From Streptomyces griseiscabiei (GTDB lineage: Bacteria; Actinomycetota; Actinomycetes; Streptomycetales; Streptomycetaceae), in contig NZ_JAGJBZ010000001.1 of NCBI RefSeq assembly GCF_020010925.1, positions 3,020,001-3,084,000 of the forward strand: 64,000 nt of DNA, written 5' to 3'. The notes below the pieces were generated by a model that did not search any database, was not told the DNA's origin, and was given only the letters and a program-made list of their open reading frames with translations. Made by a program: the position numbers and the translations under genes. Shown here piece after piece: positions 17,919 to 27,774 of this stretch. Each line of letters begins with the position of its first letter. Position 1 is the first letter of the stretch.

Positions 17919-20900
17919 TTACCGGGCGTTGAAGTACTTGGCCTCGGGGTGATGGATGACGATGGCGTCCGTGGACTGCTCGGGGTGGAGCTGGAACTCC
18001 TCGGAGAGCTGTACGCCGATCCGCTCGGGCTCCAGCAGACGGGCGATCTTGGCGCGGTCCTCCAGGTCGGGGCAGGCGCCGTAACCGAGGGAGAAGCGGG
18101 CTCCCCGGTACTTCAGCGAGAACATGTCCTCGATGTCGGCCGGATCCTCCCCGGCGAAGCCCAGCTCCGAGCGGACCCGGGCGTGCCAGTACTCGGCGAG
18201 GGCCTCGGCCAGCTGCACGGACAGGCCGTGGAGTTCGAGGTAGTCGCGGTAGGCGTTGGCCTCGAAGAGCTTGGCGGTCTCCTCGCCGATGCGGGAGCCG
18301 ACGGTGACGACCTGCAGACCGACCACGTCGGTCTCGCCGGACTCCTCCGGGCGGAAGAAGTCGGCCAGGCAGAGGCGTCGGCCGCGGCGCTGGCGGGGGA
18401 AGGAGAAGCGGGTCCGCTCGTTGCCGTCGTCGTCCAGGATGATCAGGTCGTCGTCCTTGGAGACACAGGGGAAGTAGCCGTAGACGACGGCCGCCTCGAG
18501 GAGGTTGTCGGTCTGGAGGCGGTCCAGCAGGCCGCGCAGCCGGGGCCGGCCCTCGGTCTCGACGAGTTCCTCGTAGGTGGGGCCGTCGCCGGCGCGGGCC
18601 TGCTTCAGTCCCCACTGGCCCTTGAAGAGGGCGCCTTCGTCGAGCCAGGTCGCGTACTCCTTGAGCTGGATGCCCTTGATGACGCGGGTGCCGCGGAACG
18701 GCGGGGTGGGGATCGGGTTGTCGGTGGCGACGTCGGAGCGGACGTGGCCCTCCTCCGGGCGGTCCTCGACGGCGGTGGCGGCCGTGGCCGTGGCGCGGAC
18801 CCGGCGCTGCCTCAGCTCCGGCAGGGTCGCGCCGGGCACGCCGCGCTTGACGCCGATGAGGGCGTCCATCAGGCGCAGGCCCTCGAAGGCGTCGCGGGCG
18901 TAGCGGACCTCGCCCTCGTAGATCTCGTGCAGGTCCTGTTCGACGTAGGCGCGGGTGAGGGCGGCGCCGCCGAGGATGACCGGGTAGTCGGCGGCCAGGC
19001 CCCGCTGGTTCAGCTCCTGCAGGTTCTCCTTCATGATCACCGTGGACTTGACCAGCAGGCCGGACATGCCGATGACGTCGGCGCGGTGTTCGGCGGCGGC
19101 GTCCAGGATCGCGGAGACGGGCTGCTTGATGCCGAGGTTGACGACGTTGTAGCCGTTGTTGGACAGGATGATGTCGACGAGGTTCTTGCCGATGTCGTGG
19201 ACGTCGCCGCGGACGGTCGCGAGGACGATGGTGCCCTTGCCCTCGGCGTCCGTCTTCTCCATGTGCGGCTCCAGATGGGCCACCGCGGTCTTCATGACCT
19301 CGGCGGACTGGAGCACGAACGGCAGCTGCATCTGGCCCGAGCCGAACAGCTCGCCGACGACCTTCATGCCGTCCAGGAGCGTGTCGTTGACGATGTCGAG
19401 GGCGGCGCGGGTCAGCAGGGCCTCGTCGAGGTCGGCCTCCAGGCCGTTCTTCTCGCCGTCGATGATGCGGCGCTTGAGGCGCTCCTCCAGCGGCAGGGCG
19501 GCCAGTTCCTCGGCCTTGCCGGCCTTCAGGGACTTGGCGGTGGCGCCCTCGAAGAGCGCCATCAGCTTCTGGAGGGGGTCGTAGCCCTCGGCGCGGCGGT
19601 CGTGGATGAGGTCGAGCGCGGTCTGCACCTCCTCCTCGCTGAAGCGGGCGATGGGGAGGATCTTGCTCGCGTGGACGATCGCCGAGTCCAGGCCCGCCTT
19701 CGCGCACTCGTCGAGGAAGACCGAGTTGAGGAGGATGCGGGCGGCCGGGTTGAGGCCGAAGGAGATGTTGGACAGGCCGAGGGTGGTCTGGACGTCCGGG
19801 CGGCGGCGCTTGAGCTCGCGGATCGCCTCGATGGTGGCGATGCCGTCCCTGCGGGACTCCTCCTGACCGGTGCAGATGGTGAAGGTCAGGGTGTCGATGA
19901 GGATGTCGGACTCGTGGATGCCCCAGTTGCCGGTGAGGTCGTCGATGAGCCGCTCGGCGATCTCGACCTTCTTCTCGGGGGTGCGGGCCTGGCCCTCCTC
20001 GTCGATGGTCAGCGCGATCAGCGCGGCGCCGTGCTCATGGGCGAGCGCGGTGACCTTGGCGAAGCGGGACTCGGGGCCGTCGCCGTCCTCGTAGTTGACC
20101 GAGTTGATGACCGCCCGGCCGCCGAGCTTCTCCAGCCCCGCCTGGATGACGTCGACCTCGGTGGAGTCGAGGACGATGGGCAGGGTGGAGGCGGTGGCGA
20201 AGCGGCCGGCGAGTTCGGCCATGTCGGCGACGCCGTCGCGGCCCACGTAGTCGACGCAGAGGTCGAGCATGTGGGCGCCCTCGCGGATCTGGTCGCGGGC
20301 CATCTCCACACAGTCGTCCCAGCGGGCCTGGAGCATGGCCTCGCGGAACTTCTTCGAGCCGTTGGCGTTCGTGCGCTCGCCGATCGCCATGTACGAGGTG
20401 TCCTGGCGGAACGGGACCGTCTGGTAGAGCGAGGCGGCGCCGGGCTCGGGGCGCGGGTCGCGGGCGGTGGGGGTGAGGTCCCGGACGCGCTCGACGACCT
20501 GGCGCAGATGCTCGGGGGTCGTGCCGCAGCAGCCGCCGACGAGGGAGAGGCCGTACTCGCGGACGAAGTTCTCCTGCGCGTCGGCCAGCTCCGGCGCGGT
20601 GAGCGGGTAGTGGGCGCCGTCCTTGGTCAGGACCGGCAGGCCCGCGTTCGGCATACAGGAGAGCCGGATGCGGGAGTGGCGGGCCAGATAGCGCAGGTGC
20701 TCGCTCATCTCGGCGGGGCCGGTGGCGCAGTTCAGGCCGATCATGTCGATGCCGAGCGGCTCCAGCGCCGTCAGCGCGGCGCCGATCTCGGAGCCCAGCA
20801 GCATGGTGCCGGTCGTCTCGACGGTCACCGACACGATCAGGGGGACGTCGTAGCCGGCCGTCTCCATCGCGCGGCGGGCGGCGATGACGGAGGCCTTGGT

Positions 20901-21449
20901 CTGCAGCAGGTCCTGGGTGGTTTCCACCAGGAGCGCGTCGGCGCCGCCGGCCAGCAGGCCCTCGGCGTTCTGCTGGTAGGCGTCGCGGATGGCGGTGAAG
21001 GTGGTGTGCCCGAGGGTGGGCAGTTTGGTGCCGGGGCCGACCGAGCCCAGCACCCAGCGCTGCCGGCCGTCGCGGGCGGCGTACTCGTCGGCGGTCTCCC
21101 GGGCGATGCGGGCGCCGGCCTCGGACAGCTCGGCGGTGCGCTCGGGGATGTCGTACTCACCCAGTGCGGTGAGGTTGGCGCCGAAGGTGTTGGTCTCCAC
21201 GCAGTCGACGCCCGCGTCGAAGTACGCGGCGTGCACCGAGCGGACGATGTCGGGGCGGGTGACGTTCAGGACCTCGTTGCAGCCCTCCAGCTGCTCGAAG
21301 TCCTCCAGTGTGGGGTCCTGTGCCTGCAGCATCGTGCCCATCGCGCCGTCCGCGACCACCACACGGGTCGCGAGCGCCTCGCGCAGGGCCTCGGCTCGGG
21401 CCCGGCCTGCGGCGGCGGACGAAGGGGACGGATTCGGCAACGAGGCCAT
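17919..21449 (-). CDS. metH: Cobalamin-dependent methionine synthase
   Basis: A 1176-aa modular enzyme that makes methionine from homocysteine and methyltetrahydrofolate. In order: the homocysteine domain (GAMGTMLQAQ start, zinc ligands in GLNCATGP and VGGCCGTTPEH), the pterin domain (ERTNANGSKKFREAM, DLCVDYVGRDGV), the cobalamin domain with GDVHDIGKN carrying the lower-ligand His, and the C-terminal activation domain (EYWHARVRSELGF, RGARFSLGYGACPDLEDR). The ATG at 21449 follows GGGAG. No cobalamin riboswitch was recognised in 21450-21830. It works with the methionine-salvage genes 10-20 kb away; Mtb metH (Rv2124c) is in the same genomic neighbourhood. Confidence 0.97.
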   Translation of the reverse strand: MASLPNPSPSSAAAGRARAEALREALATRVVVADGAMGTMLQAQDPTLEDFEQLEGCNEVLNVTRPDIVRSVHAAYFDAGVDCVETNTFGANLTALGEYDIPERTAELSEAGARIARETADEYAARDGRQRWVLGSVGPGTKLPTLGHTTFTAIRDAYQQNAEGLLAGGADALLVETTQDLLQTKASVIAARRAMETAGYDVPLIVSVTVETTGTMLLGSEIGAALTALEPLGIDMIGLNCATGPAEMSEHLRYLARHSRIRLSCMPNAGLPVLTKDGAHYPLTAPELADAQENFVREYGLSLVGGCCGTTPEHLRQVVERVRDLTPTARDPRPEPGAASLYQTVPFRQDTSYMAIGERTNANGSKKFREAMLQARWDDCVEMARDQIREGAHMLDLCVDYVGRDGVADMAELAGRFATASTLPIVLDSTEVDVIQAGLEKLGGRAVINSVNYEDGDGPESRFAKVTALAHEHGAALIALTIDEEGQARTPEKKVEIAERLIDDLTGNWGIHESDILIDTLTFTICTGQEESRRDGIATIEAIRELKRRRPDVQTTLGLSNISFGLNPAARILLNSVFLDECAKAGLDSAIVHASKILPIARFSEEEVQTALDLIHDRRAEGYDPLQKLMALFEGATAKSLKAGKAEELAALPLEERLKRRIIDGEKNGLEADLDEALLTRAALDIVNDTLLDGMKVVGELFGSGQMQLPFVLQSAEVMKTAVAHLEPHMEKTDAEGKGTIVLATVRGDVHDIGKNLVDIILSNNGYNVVNLGIKQPVSAILDAAAEHRADVIGMSGLLVKSTVIMKENLQELNQRGLAADYPVILGGAALTRAYVEQDLHEIYEGEVRYARDAFEGLRLMDALIGVKRGVPGATLPELRQRRVRATATAATAVEDRPEEGHVRSDVATDNPIPTPPFRGTRVIKGIQLKEYATWLDEGALFKGQWGLKQARAGDGPTYEELVETEGRPRLRGLLDRLQTDNLLEAAVVYGYFPCVSKDDDLIILDDDGNERTRFSFPRQRRGRRLCLADFFRPEESGETDVVGLQVVTVGSRIGEETAKLFEANAYRDYLELHGLSVQLAEALAEYWHARVRSELGFAGEDPADIEDMFSLKYRGARFSLGYGACPDLEDRAKIARLLEPERIGVQLSEEFQLHPEQSTDAIVIHHPEAKYFNAR

Positions 21450-21832
21450 GGAGCTGCTCCCTGGGATGCGACGGCTGTCGGCTTTGCGGCCTCCCATGGA
21501 AGCCGCACGCCGCCAGGGTAGCCCGGAGCGCCCCGGATGGTCAGAGCAGTCCACGGGACGGACTGGCGTGGCGTGGGCGGCCGAGTGCGGTTTACTCCGA
21601 CGACGCGACGAACCGCGGACACCGCTTCGGCACCGTGCGGACACCTCTCGCCCACAGGGGCGCCGGGGCGGACACCGGACGGGCACGGGAACGTCACGGG
21701 ACGGCGCGTGTGGCCGAAAAGCCGGTGACGGCCATTAGCGAGAGGTCGGCAACTCCCGGTAGTGTTCGACATTGCCGAACGGTGGTAGTTCAGTCGCGTA
21801 CGGCGGCCGAAGGGGACGGAGGCAGGACGGCG
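21450..21832. other. 383-base divergent intergenic region metH/gylR
   Basis: The region must contain the metH and gylR promoters. The only clear element is the GTTCG-N7-CGAAC operator at 21764-21780. I looked for a B12 box or the typical SAM-riboswitch core on the metH side and saw neither. Confidence 0.5.
21764..21780. promoter_or_regulatory. Candidate GylR operator upstream of gylR
   Basis: GTTCGACATTGCCGAAC is an inverted repeat (GTTCG-N7-CGAAC) located 52 bases before the gylR start. A matching copy with the same 7-base spacing precedes the glycerol operon at 22842-22858. Shared symmetry and position support binding by GylR at both places. Confidence 0.65.
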
Positions 21833-22597
21833 ATGGCACGGAACATCCAGTCGCTCGAACGGGCGGCCGCGATGCTGCGCCTGCTCGCGGGCGGCGAACG
21901 GCGACTCGGCCTGTCGGACATCGCCTCGTCGCTGGGCCTCGCCAAGGGCACCGCCCACGGCATCCTGCGCACGCTCCAGCAGGAGGGGTTCGTCGAGCAG
22001 GACGACGCCTCCGGGCGCTATCAGCTGGGGGCGGAGCTGCTGCGGCTCGGGACCACGTACCTGGACGTCCACGAGCTGCGGGCGCGGGCCCTGGTGTGGA
22101 CGGACGACCTGGCCCGCTCCAGTGGCGAGAGCGTCCACCTGGGGGTGCTGCACCAGCAGGGCGTACTGATCGTGCACCACGTCTTCCGGCCCGACGACAG
22201 CCGGCAGGTCCTGGAGATAGGCGCCATGCAGCCGCTGCACTCCACGGCCCTCGGCAAGGTCCTCGCGGCCTACGACCCGGTGGCGCACAGCGAGGTCCTG
22301 GAGGGCGAGCGCAAGGCGTTCACCGACCGGACCGTGCACACCCTGGACGACTTCGAGGGCGTCCTCGACATCACCCGCGCGCGCGGGTACGCGGCCGACG
22401 TGGAGGAGACCTGGGAGGGCGTGGCGTCCATCGCCGCCCCCATCCACGACCGGCGGCGCATGCCCGTCGGCGCGGTCGGCATCACCGGCGCCGTGGAGCG
22501 GCTGTGCCGCGAGGGCGAGCTGCGGTCCGAGCTGATCGCGGCCGTCCGGGACTGCGCCCGCGCGGTGTCGCGGGACCTGGGCGCGGCCCGCTTCTGA
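21833..22597 (+). CDS. gylR: IclR-family regulator of glycerol catabolism
   Basis: A 254-aa regulator placed directly before the glycerol operon, as gylR is in Streptomyces coelicolor. The N-terminal winged helix (SLERAAAMLRLLAGGERRLG, DIASSLGLAKGTAHGILRTL) is followed by the IclR effector domain (ALVWTDDLARSSGESVHLGV, MQPLHSTALGKVLAAY, SIAAPIHDRRRMPVGAVGITG). The ATG at 21833 follows GGAGGCAGGACGG. The protein is expected to repress itself and glpF-glpK-glpD, with relief by glycerol-3-phosphate as known for the family. A 20-bp hairpin ends the transcript. Confidence 0.93.
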   Translation: MARNIQSLERAAAMLRLLAGGERRLGLSDIASSLGLAKGTAHGILRTLQQEGFVEQDDASGRYQLGAELLRLGTTYLDVHELRARALVWTDDLARSSGESVHLGVLHQQGVLIVHHVFRPDDSRQVLEIGAMQPLHSTALGKVLAAYDPVAHSEVLEGERKAFTDRTVHTLDDFEGVLDITRARGYAADVEETWEGVASIAAPIHDRRRMPVGAVGITGAVERLCREGELRSELIAAVRDCARAVSRDLGAARF

Positions 22598-22629
22598 CGG
22601 GCGCCGCCCGGGACGGCGCACCATCTGGC

Positions 22630-22673
22630 ACGGCGGAGGCCGGGACACCTCACGGTGTCCCGGCCTCCGCCGT
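22630..22673 (+). terminator. gylR terminator hairpin
   Basis: Perfect 20-bp arms with a TCAC loop lie 32 bases after the gylR stop. Such length and perfection fit an intrinsic terminator that separates gylR from the glycerol operon. Confidence 0.85.
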
Positions 22674-22841
22674 ACGCGCGCGCGTGCCGAGCCCCCTGTC
22701 CGCGCGCGTGCGCCACGTGCCCGGACGGGCACCCACGGCAGCCGTACCAAGATCCATCGGCCGTTCGATCAGTAACGATCGCACTTCGCACAACACAGCT
22801 CTTGACGCACGTGTAACACCGGAGCAAGACTCCCGTCCATC

Positions 22842-22858
22842 GGTCGGCATTGTCGAAC
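22842..22858. promoter_or_regulatory. Candidate GylR operator upstream of glpF
   Basis: GGTCGGCATTGTCGAAC keeps the GNTCG-N7-CGAAC layout of the gylR site. In opposite orientation 13 of 14 positions around GGCATTGTCGAACA match it. It lies about 80 bases before the glpF start. Confidence 0.65.
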
Positions 22859-22937
22859 ACCTACCGGCAATACGCGTTAGAGTGTGACAAGCCAAGGGCC
22901 GAACCTTTCCCCTGGACGAAGGACAAAGGAGTCGCGG

Positions 22938-23726
22938 GTGTCCAGCTCCGACATCTTCATCGGCGAGACCATCGGTACCGCCCTGCTCATCCTGCTCGGC
23001 GGTGGCGTCTGCGCCGCCGTCACACTGAAGGCCTCCAAGGCCCGTAACGCCGGCTGGCTCGCCATCACCTTCGGGTGGGGTTTCGCCGTTCTGACGGCGG
23101 TCTACACCTCCGCGCCGCTCTCCGGCGCCCACCTGAACCCGGCCGTGACCCTCGCGCTCGCGCTGAAGAAGGACGGCATCCCCTGGGGCGACGTCCCCAT
23201 CTACTGGGGCGGTCAGCTGCTCGGCGCGATGATCGGCGCGGCGCTGGTCTGGGTCGCCTACTACGGCCAGTTCCACGCCCACCTCACCGACCGCGAGATC
23301 GTCGGCGAGCCGACCCCCGCCAAGTCGGTCGAGGCCCGGGAGAAGGGCGCCGGCCCCGTGCTCGGCATCTTCTCCACCGGACCCGAGGTCCGTGTCGCCT
23401 GGCAGAACGTGGCGACCGAGGTCATCGGCACCATCGTGCTCGTCCTCGCGGTCCTGACCCAGGGCCTGAACGGCGACGGCAAGGGTCTCGGCACCCTCGG
23501 CGCCCTGATCACCGCGCTCGTCGTGGTCTCGATCGGTCTGTCCCTCGGTGGCCCGACCGGTTACGCGATCAACCCGGCCCGTGACCTCGGCCCGCGGATC
23601 GTGCACGCCCTGCTGCCCCTGCCCAACAAGGGCGGGTCGGACTGGAGCTACGCCTGGGTCCCGGTGGTCGGCCCCCTGATCGGTGCCGCCATCGCCGCAG
23701 GCCTCTACAACGTCGCATTCGCCTGA
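22938..23726 (+). CDS. glpF: Glycerol uptake facilitator (aquaglyceroporin)
   Basis: A 262-aa six-helix channel for glycerol entry, corresponding to the first gene of the Streptomyces gyl operon. Both pore half-helices carry [18 protein letters not shown] and [13 protein letters not shown] with the glycerol-selective Asp-Arg after the second NPA. Membrane helices include [16 protein letters not shown] and [16 protein letters not shown]. The GTG at 22938 follows AAAGGAG. The kinase gene begins 100 bases downstream, in the same operon. Confidence 0.95.
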   Translation: MSSSDIFIGETIGTALLILLGGGVCAAVTLKASKARNAGWLAITFGWGFAVLTAVYTSAPLSGAHLNPAVTLALALKKDGIPWGDVPIYWGGQLLGAMIGAALVWVAYYGQFHAHLTDREIVGEPTPAKSVEAREKGAGPVLGIFSTGPEVRVAWQNVATEVIGTIVLVLAVLTQGLNGDGKGLGTLGALITALVVVSIGLSLGGPTGYAINPARDLGPRIVHALLPLPNKGGSDWSYAWVPVVGPLIGAAIAAGLYNVAFA

Positions 23727-23826
23727 GAAAACCGTTGAGCCGCGGTTCCGCGGGCACCGCTCGCGGAACGCTCAGCACGCGCCGTACGTACAGCCCGTTG
23801 ACCAGTTGACCTTTCAGGAGCACACC

Positions 23827-25365
23827 GTGAGCGACGCCCACACCGCCGGCCCCTTCATCGCCGCGATCGACCAGGGCACGACCTCGTCCCGCTGCATCGT
23901 CTTCGACCGCGACGGACGCATCGTCTCCGTCGACCAGAAGGAGCACGAGCAGATCTTCCCGAAGCCGGGCTGGGTCGAGCACGACGCCACCGAGATCTGG
24001 ACGAACGTCCAGGAAGTCGTCGCCGGCGCCATCGAGAAGGCCGGCATCACCCGCGACGACATCAAGGCCATCGGCATCACCAACCAGCGCGAGACCACGC
24101 TGCTCTGGGACAAGAACACCGGTGAGCCCGTCCACAACGCCATCGTCTGGCAGGACACCCGCACCGACGCCCTCTGCCGCGAGCTCGGCCGCAACGTCGG
24201 CCAGGACCGCTTCCGCCGCGAGACCGGTCTGCCGCTGGCCTCGTACTTCGCCGGCCCCAAGGCCCGCTGGCTGCTGGACAACGTCGAGGGCCTGCGCGAG
24301 CGCGCCGAGGCCGGGGACATCCTCTTCGGCACCATGGACACCTGGGTCATCTGGAACCTGACGGGCGGTGTCGACGGCGGCAAGCACTACACCGACGTCA
24401 CGAACGCCTCCCGCACCCTCCTGATGAACCTGCACACTCTCCAGTGGGACGACAAGATCGCCGAGTCCATCGGCGTCCCGCTGTCGATGCTCCCGGAGAT
24501 CCGCTCCTCCGCCGAGGTGTACGGCGAGGTCACCGGCGGCCGGCTCGGTGAGCTGCTGGGGGGCATCCCGGTCGCGTCCGCGCTCGGCGACCAGCAGGCG
24601 GCCCTGTTCGGCCAGACCTGTTTCGGCGAGGGCGAGGCCAAGTCCACGTACGGAACCGGCACGTTCATGCTGATGAACACCGGTGAGAAGATCATCAACT
24701 CCTACAGCGGCCTGCTGACCACGGTCGGCTACCGGATCGGCGACCAGAAGCCGGTCTACGCCCTGGAGGGCTCGATCGCCGTCACCGGTTCGCTGGTGCA
24801 GTGGATGCGCGACCAGATGGGCCTGATCTCCACGGCCGCCGAGATCGAGACCCTCGCGCTCTCGGTCGAGGACAACGGCGGCGCGTACTTCGTGCCGGCC
24901 TTCTCCGGTCTGTTCGCCCCGTACTGGCGCTCCGACGCCCGCGGTGTGATCGCCGGTCTCACCCGGTACGTCACCAAGGCGCACCTCGCGCGCGCCGTCC
25001 TGGAGGCCACCGCCTGGCAGACCCGCGAGATCACCGACGCCATGACCAAGGACTCGGGCGTCGAGCTCGCGGCCCTCAAGGTCGACGGCGGTATGACCTC
25101 CAACAACCTGCTGATGCAGACCCTCTCGGACTTCCTGGACGCCCCCGTGGTGCGCCCGATGGTCGCCGAGACCACCTGCCTCGGCGCCGCCTACGCCGCC
25201 GGTCTCGCCGTCGGCTTCTGGACCAACACCGACGACCTGCGCGCCAACTGGCGGCGGGCCGCCGAGTGGACCCCCCGCATGGACGCGGAGACCCGCGACC
25301 GTGAGTACAAGAGCTGGCTCAAGGCCGTCGAGCGGACCATGGGCTGGATCGAGGACGAGGGCTGA
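23827..25365 (+). CDS. glpK: Glycerol kinase
   Basis: A 512-aa FGGY-family kinase that traps glycerol as sn-glycerol-3-phosphate. The N-terminal ATP loop [16 protein letters not shown], substrate segment [16 protein letters not shown] with VWQDTRT, and the C-terminal signature ([29 protein letters not shown]) are complete; length is that of the family. The GTG at 23827 follows CAGGAG with 6-base spacing. This is gylA of the Streptomyces operon and lies 46 bases before glpD. Confidence 0.97.
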   Translation: MSDAHTAGPFIAAIDQGTTSSRCIVFDRDGRIVSVDQKEHEQIFPKPGWVEHDATEIWTNVQEVVAGAIEKAGITRDDIKAIGITNQRETTLLWDKNTGEPVHNAIVWQDTRTDALCRELGRNVGQDRFRRETGLPLASYFAGPKARWLLDNVEGLRERAEAGDILFGTMDTWVIWNLTGGVDGGKHYTDVTNASRTLLMNLHTLQWDDKIAESIGVPLSMLPEIRSSAEVYGEVTGGRLGELLGGIPVASALGDQQAALFGQTCFGEGEAKSTYGTGTFMLMNTGEKIINSYSGLLTTVGYRIGDQKPVYALEGSIAVTGSLVQWMRDQMGLISTAAEIETLALSVEDNGGAYFVPAFSGLFAPYWRSDARGVIAGLTRYVTKAHLARAVLEATAWQTREITDAMTKDSGVELAALKVDGGMTSNNLLMQTLSDFLDAPVVRPMVAETTCLGAAYAAGLAVGFWTNTDDLRANWRRAAEWTPRMDAETRDREYKSWLKAVERTMGWIEDEG

Positions 25366-25411
25366 GCGGAACTCTCCGTCCGTCGGCTCTGATGAGGAGT
25401 AAGAACCCCTA

Positions 25412-27028
25412 ATGACCAGTCAGACCACCCTGCAGACCCTGCCTGCCCTGGGGACGCGCCCGGCGTCCGGCTCGAACCCGAGCCGTGCCGAGACCCGGGA
25501 GCAGCTCTCCAAGGCGTCGTACGACCTCCTCGTGATCGGCGGCGGCATCCTGGGCATCTCCACCGCCTGGCACGCCGCGCAGTCCGGGCTCAGGGTGGCC
25601 CTGGTCGACGCCGGCGACTTCGCCGGCGCCACCTCCTCCGCCTCCTCCAAGCTCCTCCACGGCGGTCTGCGCTACTTGCAGACCGGCGCGGTGAAGCTGG
25701 TGGCGGAGAACCACTTCGAGCGCCGTGCGGTCTCCCGCCAGGTGGCCCCCCACCTGGCGAACCCGCTCACCTTCTACCTCCCCGTGTACAAGGGCGGGCC
25801 GCACGGCGCGGCGAAGCTCGGGGCGGGCGTCTTCGCCTACTCCGCGCTCTCCGCGTTCGGCGACGGCGTCGGCCACCTCCTGTCCCCCGCCAAGGCGGCG
25901 CAGGACGTGCCCGAGCTGCGCACCGACAACCTCAAGGCCGTGGCCGTGTACGGCGACGACCAGATGAACGACTCCCGGATGGCCCTGATGACGGTCCGCG
26001 CGGCCGTCGAGTCCGGCGCGGTCGTGCTGAACCACGCCGAGGTCACCGGCCTGCGCTTCACCAAGGGCCGGGTCACCGGGGCCGAGCTGCGCGACCGGCT
26101 CTCCGACGACGAGTTCGGCGTGAGCGCCCGGCTGGTGCTCAACGCGACGGGGCCGTGGGTGGACCACCTGCGCCGTATGGAGAACCCGGACGCGGCGCCC
26201 TCCATCCGTCTCTCCAAGGGCGCGCACCTGGTCCTGAAGCGGACCGCGCCCTGGAAGGCCGCGCTCGCCACCCCCATCGACAAGTACCGCATCACCTTCG
26301 CCCTCCCCTGGGAGGACATGCTGCTGCTCGGCACCACCGACGAGGTGTACGAGGGCGACCCGGCGGACGTCGCGGTCACCGAGAAGGACACGGCCCAGAT
26401 ACTCGACGAGGCCGCTTTCTCCATCCGCGACCAGCAGCTCGACCGTGATCTGATCACGTACTCCTTCGCCGGCCTGCGGGTGCTGCCGGGCGGACCGGGC
26501 GACACCGCGAAGGCCAAGCGGGAGACGGTCGTCACCGAGGGCCGGGGCGGCATGCTGTCCGTCGCGGGCGGCAAGTGGACGACGTTCCGGCACATCGGCC
26601 GCACGATCATGAAGAAGCTGGAGGCGCTCCCCGGCCACCCGCTGGGCGAGGACTTCGAGCCGGTCGCCTCCCTTCCCAAGAAGCTGCCGCTGCCGGGTGT
26701 CGCCAACCCCCGCGCGGTCGCCCACCGTCTCCTCGTCGACCGCCCGGCACCCGGCCCCCGCATGGGCGCCGACACCGCCCGGCATCTGGCCACGCACTAC
26801 GGTTCGCTGGCCTTCGACATCGCCCGCCTCGCCAACGAGAACCCCGAGCTGGCCGAGCGCGTCCACCCCGACGCGCCGGAGATCTGGGCCCAGGTCGTCT
26901 ACGCCCGTGACACCGAGTGGGCCGAGACCGCCGACGACGTCCTGCGCCGCCGCACGACGCTGACGATACGGGGCCTCGCCACCGACGAGGTCCGCGCCAA
27001 GGTCCAGGACCTGCTCGACAAGAAGTGA
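25412..27028 (+). CDS. glpD: FAD-dependent glycerol-3-phosphate dehydrogenase
   Basis: A 538-aa membrane-associated flavoenzyme that oxidises glycerol-3-phosphate to dihydroxyacetone phosphate and passes electrons to the quinone pool. The FAD loop is DLLVIGGGILGISTAWHAA (residues about 38-56), followed by TSSASSKLLHGGLRYL, the substrate segment DKYRITFALPWEDMLLLGTTD and VAGGKWTTFRHIG. An accessory helical domain closes the C-terminus (TRHL-type helix ADTARHLATHYG). The ATG at 25412 follows GAGGAG. It is gylB, last gene of the operon, followed by two strong hairpins. Confidence 0.96.
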   Translation: MTSQTTLQTLPALGTRPASGSNPSRAETREQLSKASYDLLVIGGGILGISTAWHAAQSGLRVALVDAGDFAGATSSASSKLLHGGLRYLQTGAVKLVAENHFERRAVSRQVAPHLANPLTFYLPVYKGGPHGAAKLGAGVFAYSALSAFGDGVGHLLSPAKAAQDVPELRTDNLKAVAVYGDDQMNDSRMALMTVRAAVESGAVVLNHAEVTGLRFTKGRVTGAELRDRLSDDEFGVSARLVLNATGPWVDHLRRMENPDAAPSIRLSKGAHLVLKRTAPWKAALATPIDKYRITFALPWEDMLLLGTTDEVYEGDPADVAVTEKDTAQILDEAAFSIRDQQLDRDLITYSFAGLRVLPGGPGDTAKAKRETVVTEGRGGMLSVAGGKWTTFRHIGRTIMKKLEALPGHPLGEDFEPVASLPKKLPLPGVANPRAVAHRLLVDRPAPGPRMGADTARHLATHYGSLAFDIARLANENPELAERVHPDAPEIWAQVVYARDTEWAETADDVLRRRTTLTIRGLATDEVRAKVQDLLDKK

Positions 27029-27034
27029 CCGGCT

Positions 27035-27073
27035 CTCGGTCCGGCCCCACCCCCTGACCGGGGCCGGACCGAG
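27035..27073 (+). terminator. Glycerol operon terminator
   Basis: Perfect 14-bp arms (CTCGGTCCGGCCCC and complement) with an 11-base loop begin six bases after the glpD stop. Confidence 0.85.
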
Positions 27074-27101
27074 CGGAACGGCCCCCTCCGGGGCGGGACC
27101 A

Positions 27102-27145
27102 CGGCAAAGGGGCGGCTCTCCACCGAGGGAGCCGCCCCTTTGCCG
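27102..27145. terminator. Second hairpin downstream of glycerol operon
   Basis: Perfect 17-bp arms (CGGCAAAGGGGCGGCTC and complement) with a 10-base loop follow the first terminator by 28 bases and run into three short tandem TTGCCGTCC copies. The tail ends about 55 bases before the SMI1/KNR4 gene. Confidence 0.8.
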
Positions 27146-27201
27146 TCCTTGCCGTCCTTGCCGTCGGGCCGGTTGTCAGTGCCGGGTGCTTTCATGACCG
27201 C

Positions 27202-27774
27202 ATGAACATCGATCACGCCGACCCCGCCGAACTGGCCGCCCTGCGCGCGGCCTTCGCCGTCGACGACGGCGGGGAGTCGGCGCTCGGCTGGCCCGCCGTG
27301 CGCGCCTTCGAGGCCGAGCACGGGGTGGTGCTCCCGGAGCCGTACCGGACGTTCGTGGCGGAGATCTCCGACGGCTCGTCCCAGGGGCCGCCCGAGTACG
27401 GGCTCGTGGGGCTGGCCGAGGTGCCGGCGGACTGGGGCGGCGACGGCGCCGACCGGGCCCTCGGTGAGCCGTTCCCGCTCACCGCGCCCTGGCTGTGGGA
27501 GGAGGACGAGGGCCCGTTCGACGACGAGGACGAGGCCGTCGACAGGGTCTCCGGGCATGGCTCGATCGTGCTCGGCACGGACGGGTGCGCCATGAACTGG
27601 CATCTCGTCGTCACCGGGCCCCACCGGGGGCACATATGGCAGGTCACCGATGTGGGTGCCATGCCGTTCGGCGCGGAGTTCGGTCATACGACCTCCGCGC
27701 CCGGCTTCGGCGGCTGGGTGGCGCACTGGGCCGCAGGGAAGGAGTGGTTCGACGCCGAGTCAGCCGAGTGGTGA
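27202..27774 (+). CDS. SMI1/KNR4-family protein
   Basis: A 190-aa protein with the SMI1/KNR4 (SUKH) start pattern: an early helix, then FEAEHGVVLPEPYRTFVAEISDG, and later HGSIVLGTDGCAMNWHLVV and GHIWQVTDVGAMPFG. In bacteria SUKH proteins often serve as immunity proteins for nuclease toxins, but many stand alone, and no toxin is adjacent here. The ATG at 27202 lies within a weak ribosome-site context. The last 15 bases overlap the end of mtnK on the other strand. Confidence 0.8.
   Translation: MNIDHADPAELAALRAAFAVDDGGESALGWPAVRAFEAEHGVVLPEPYRTFVAEISDGSSQGPPEYGLVGLAEVPADWGGDGADRALGEPFPLTAPWLWEEDEGPFDDEDEAVDRVSGHGSIVLGTDGCAMNWHLVVTGPHRGHIWQVTDVGAMPFGAEFGHTTSAPGFGGWVAHWAAGKEWFDAESAEW

Larger units (their letters stand above)
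22598..22937. other. 340-base gylR-glpF intergenic region
   Basis: Besides the gylR terminator (22630-22673) and the operator (22842-22858), there is a TTGACG hexamer at 22802-22807 and a TTAGAG-type stretch near 22878. The glycerol operon is likely to start here, but the hexamers cannot be paired confidently. Confidence 0.45.

Noticed and set aside
17739..21521. 1260-codon open frame opposite metH, and similar long frames at 3857-5695 and 5517-7943
   Set aside because: These are GC-driven mirror frames of metH, dop and arc. They have no ribosome sites or family motifs, and their composition is Val/Gly/Asp-biased as expected for shadows.
21450..21832. Possible cobalamin or SAM riboswitch before metH
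   Set aside because: No B12-box or SAM core could be found by eye on the minus strand; a covariance-model search would be needed to be certain.
27121..27160. Tandem TTGCCGTCC copies as a possible CRISPR or operator array
   Set aside because: Only three contiguous 9-base units next to a terminator; no spacers and no cas genes in the window.
27202..27774. SMI1/KNR4 protein as immunity part of a toxin system
   Set aside because: No polymorphic toxin, secretion gene or repeated immunity genes are adjacent; kept only as a family assignment.
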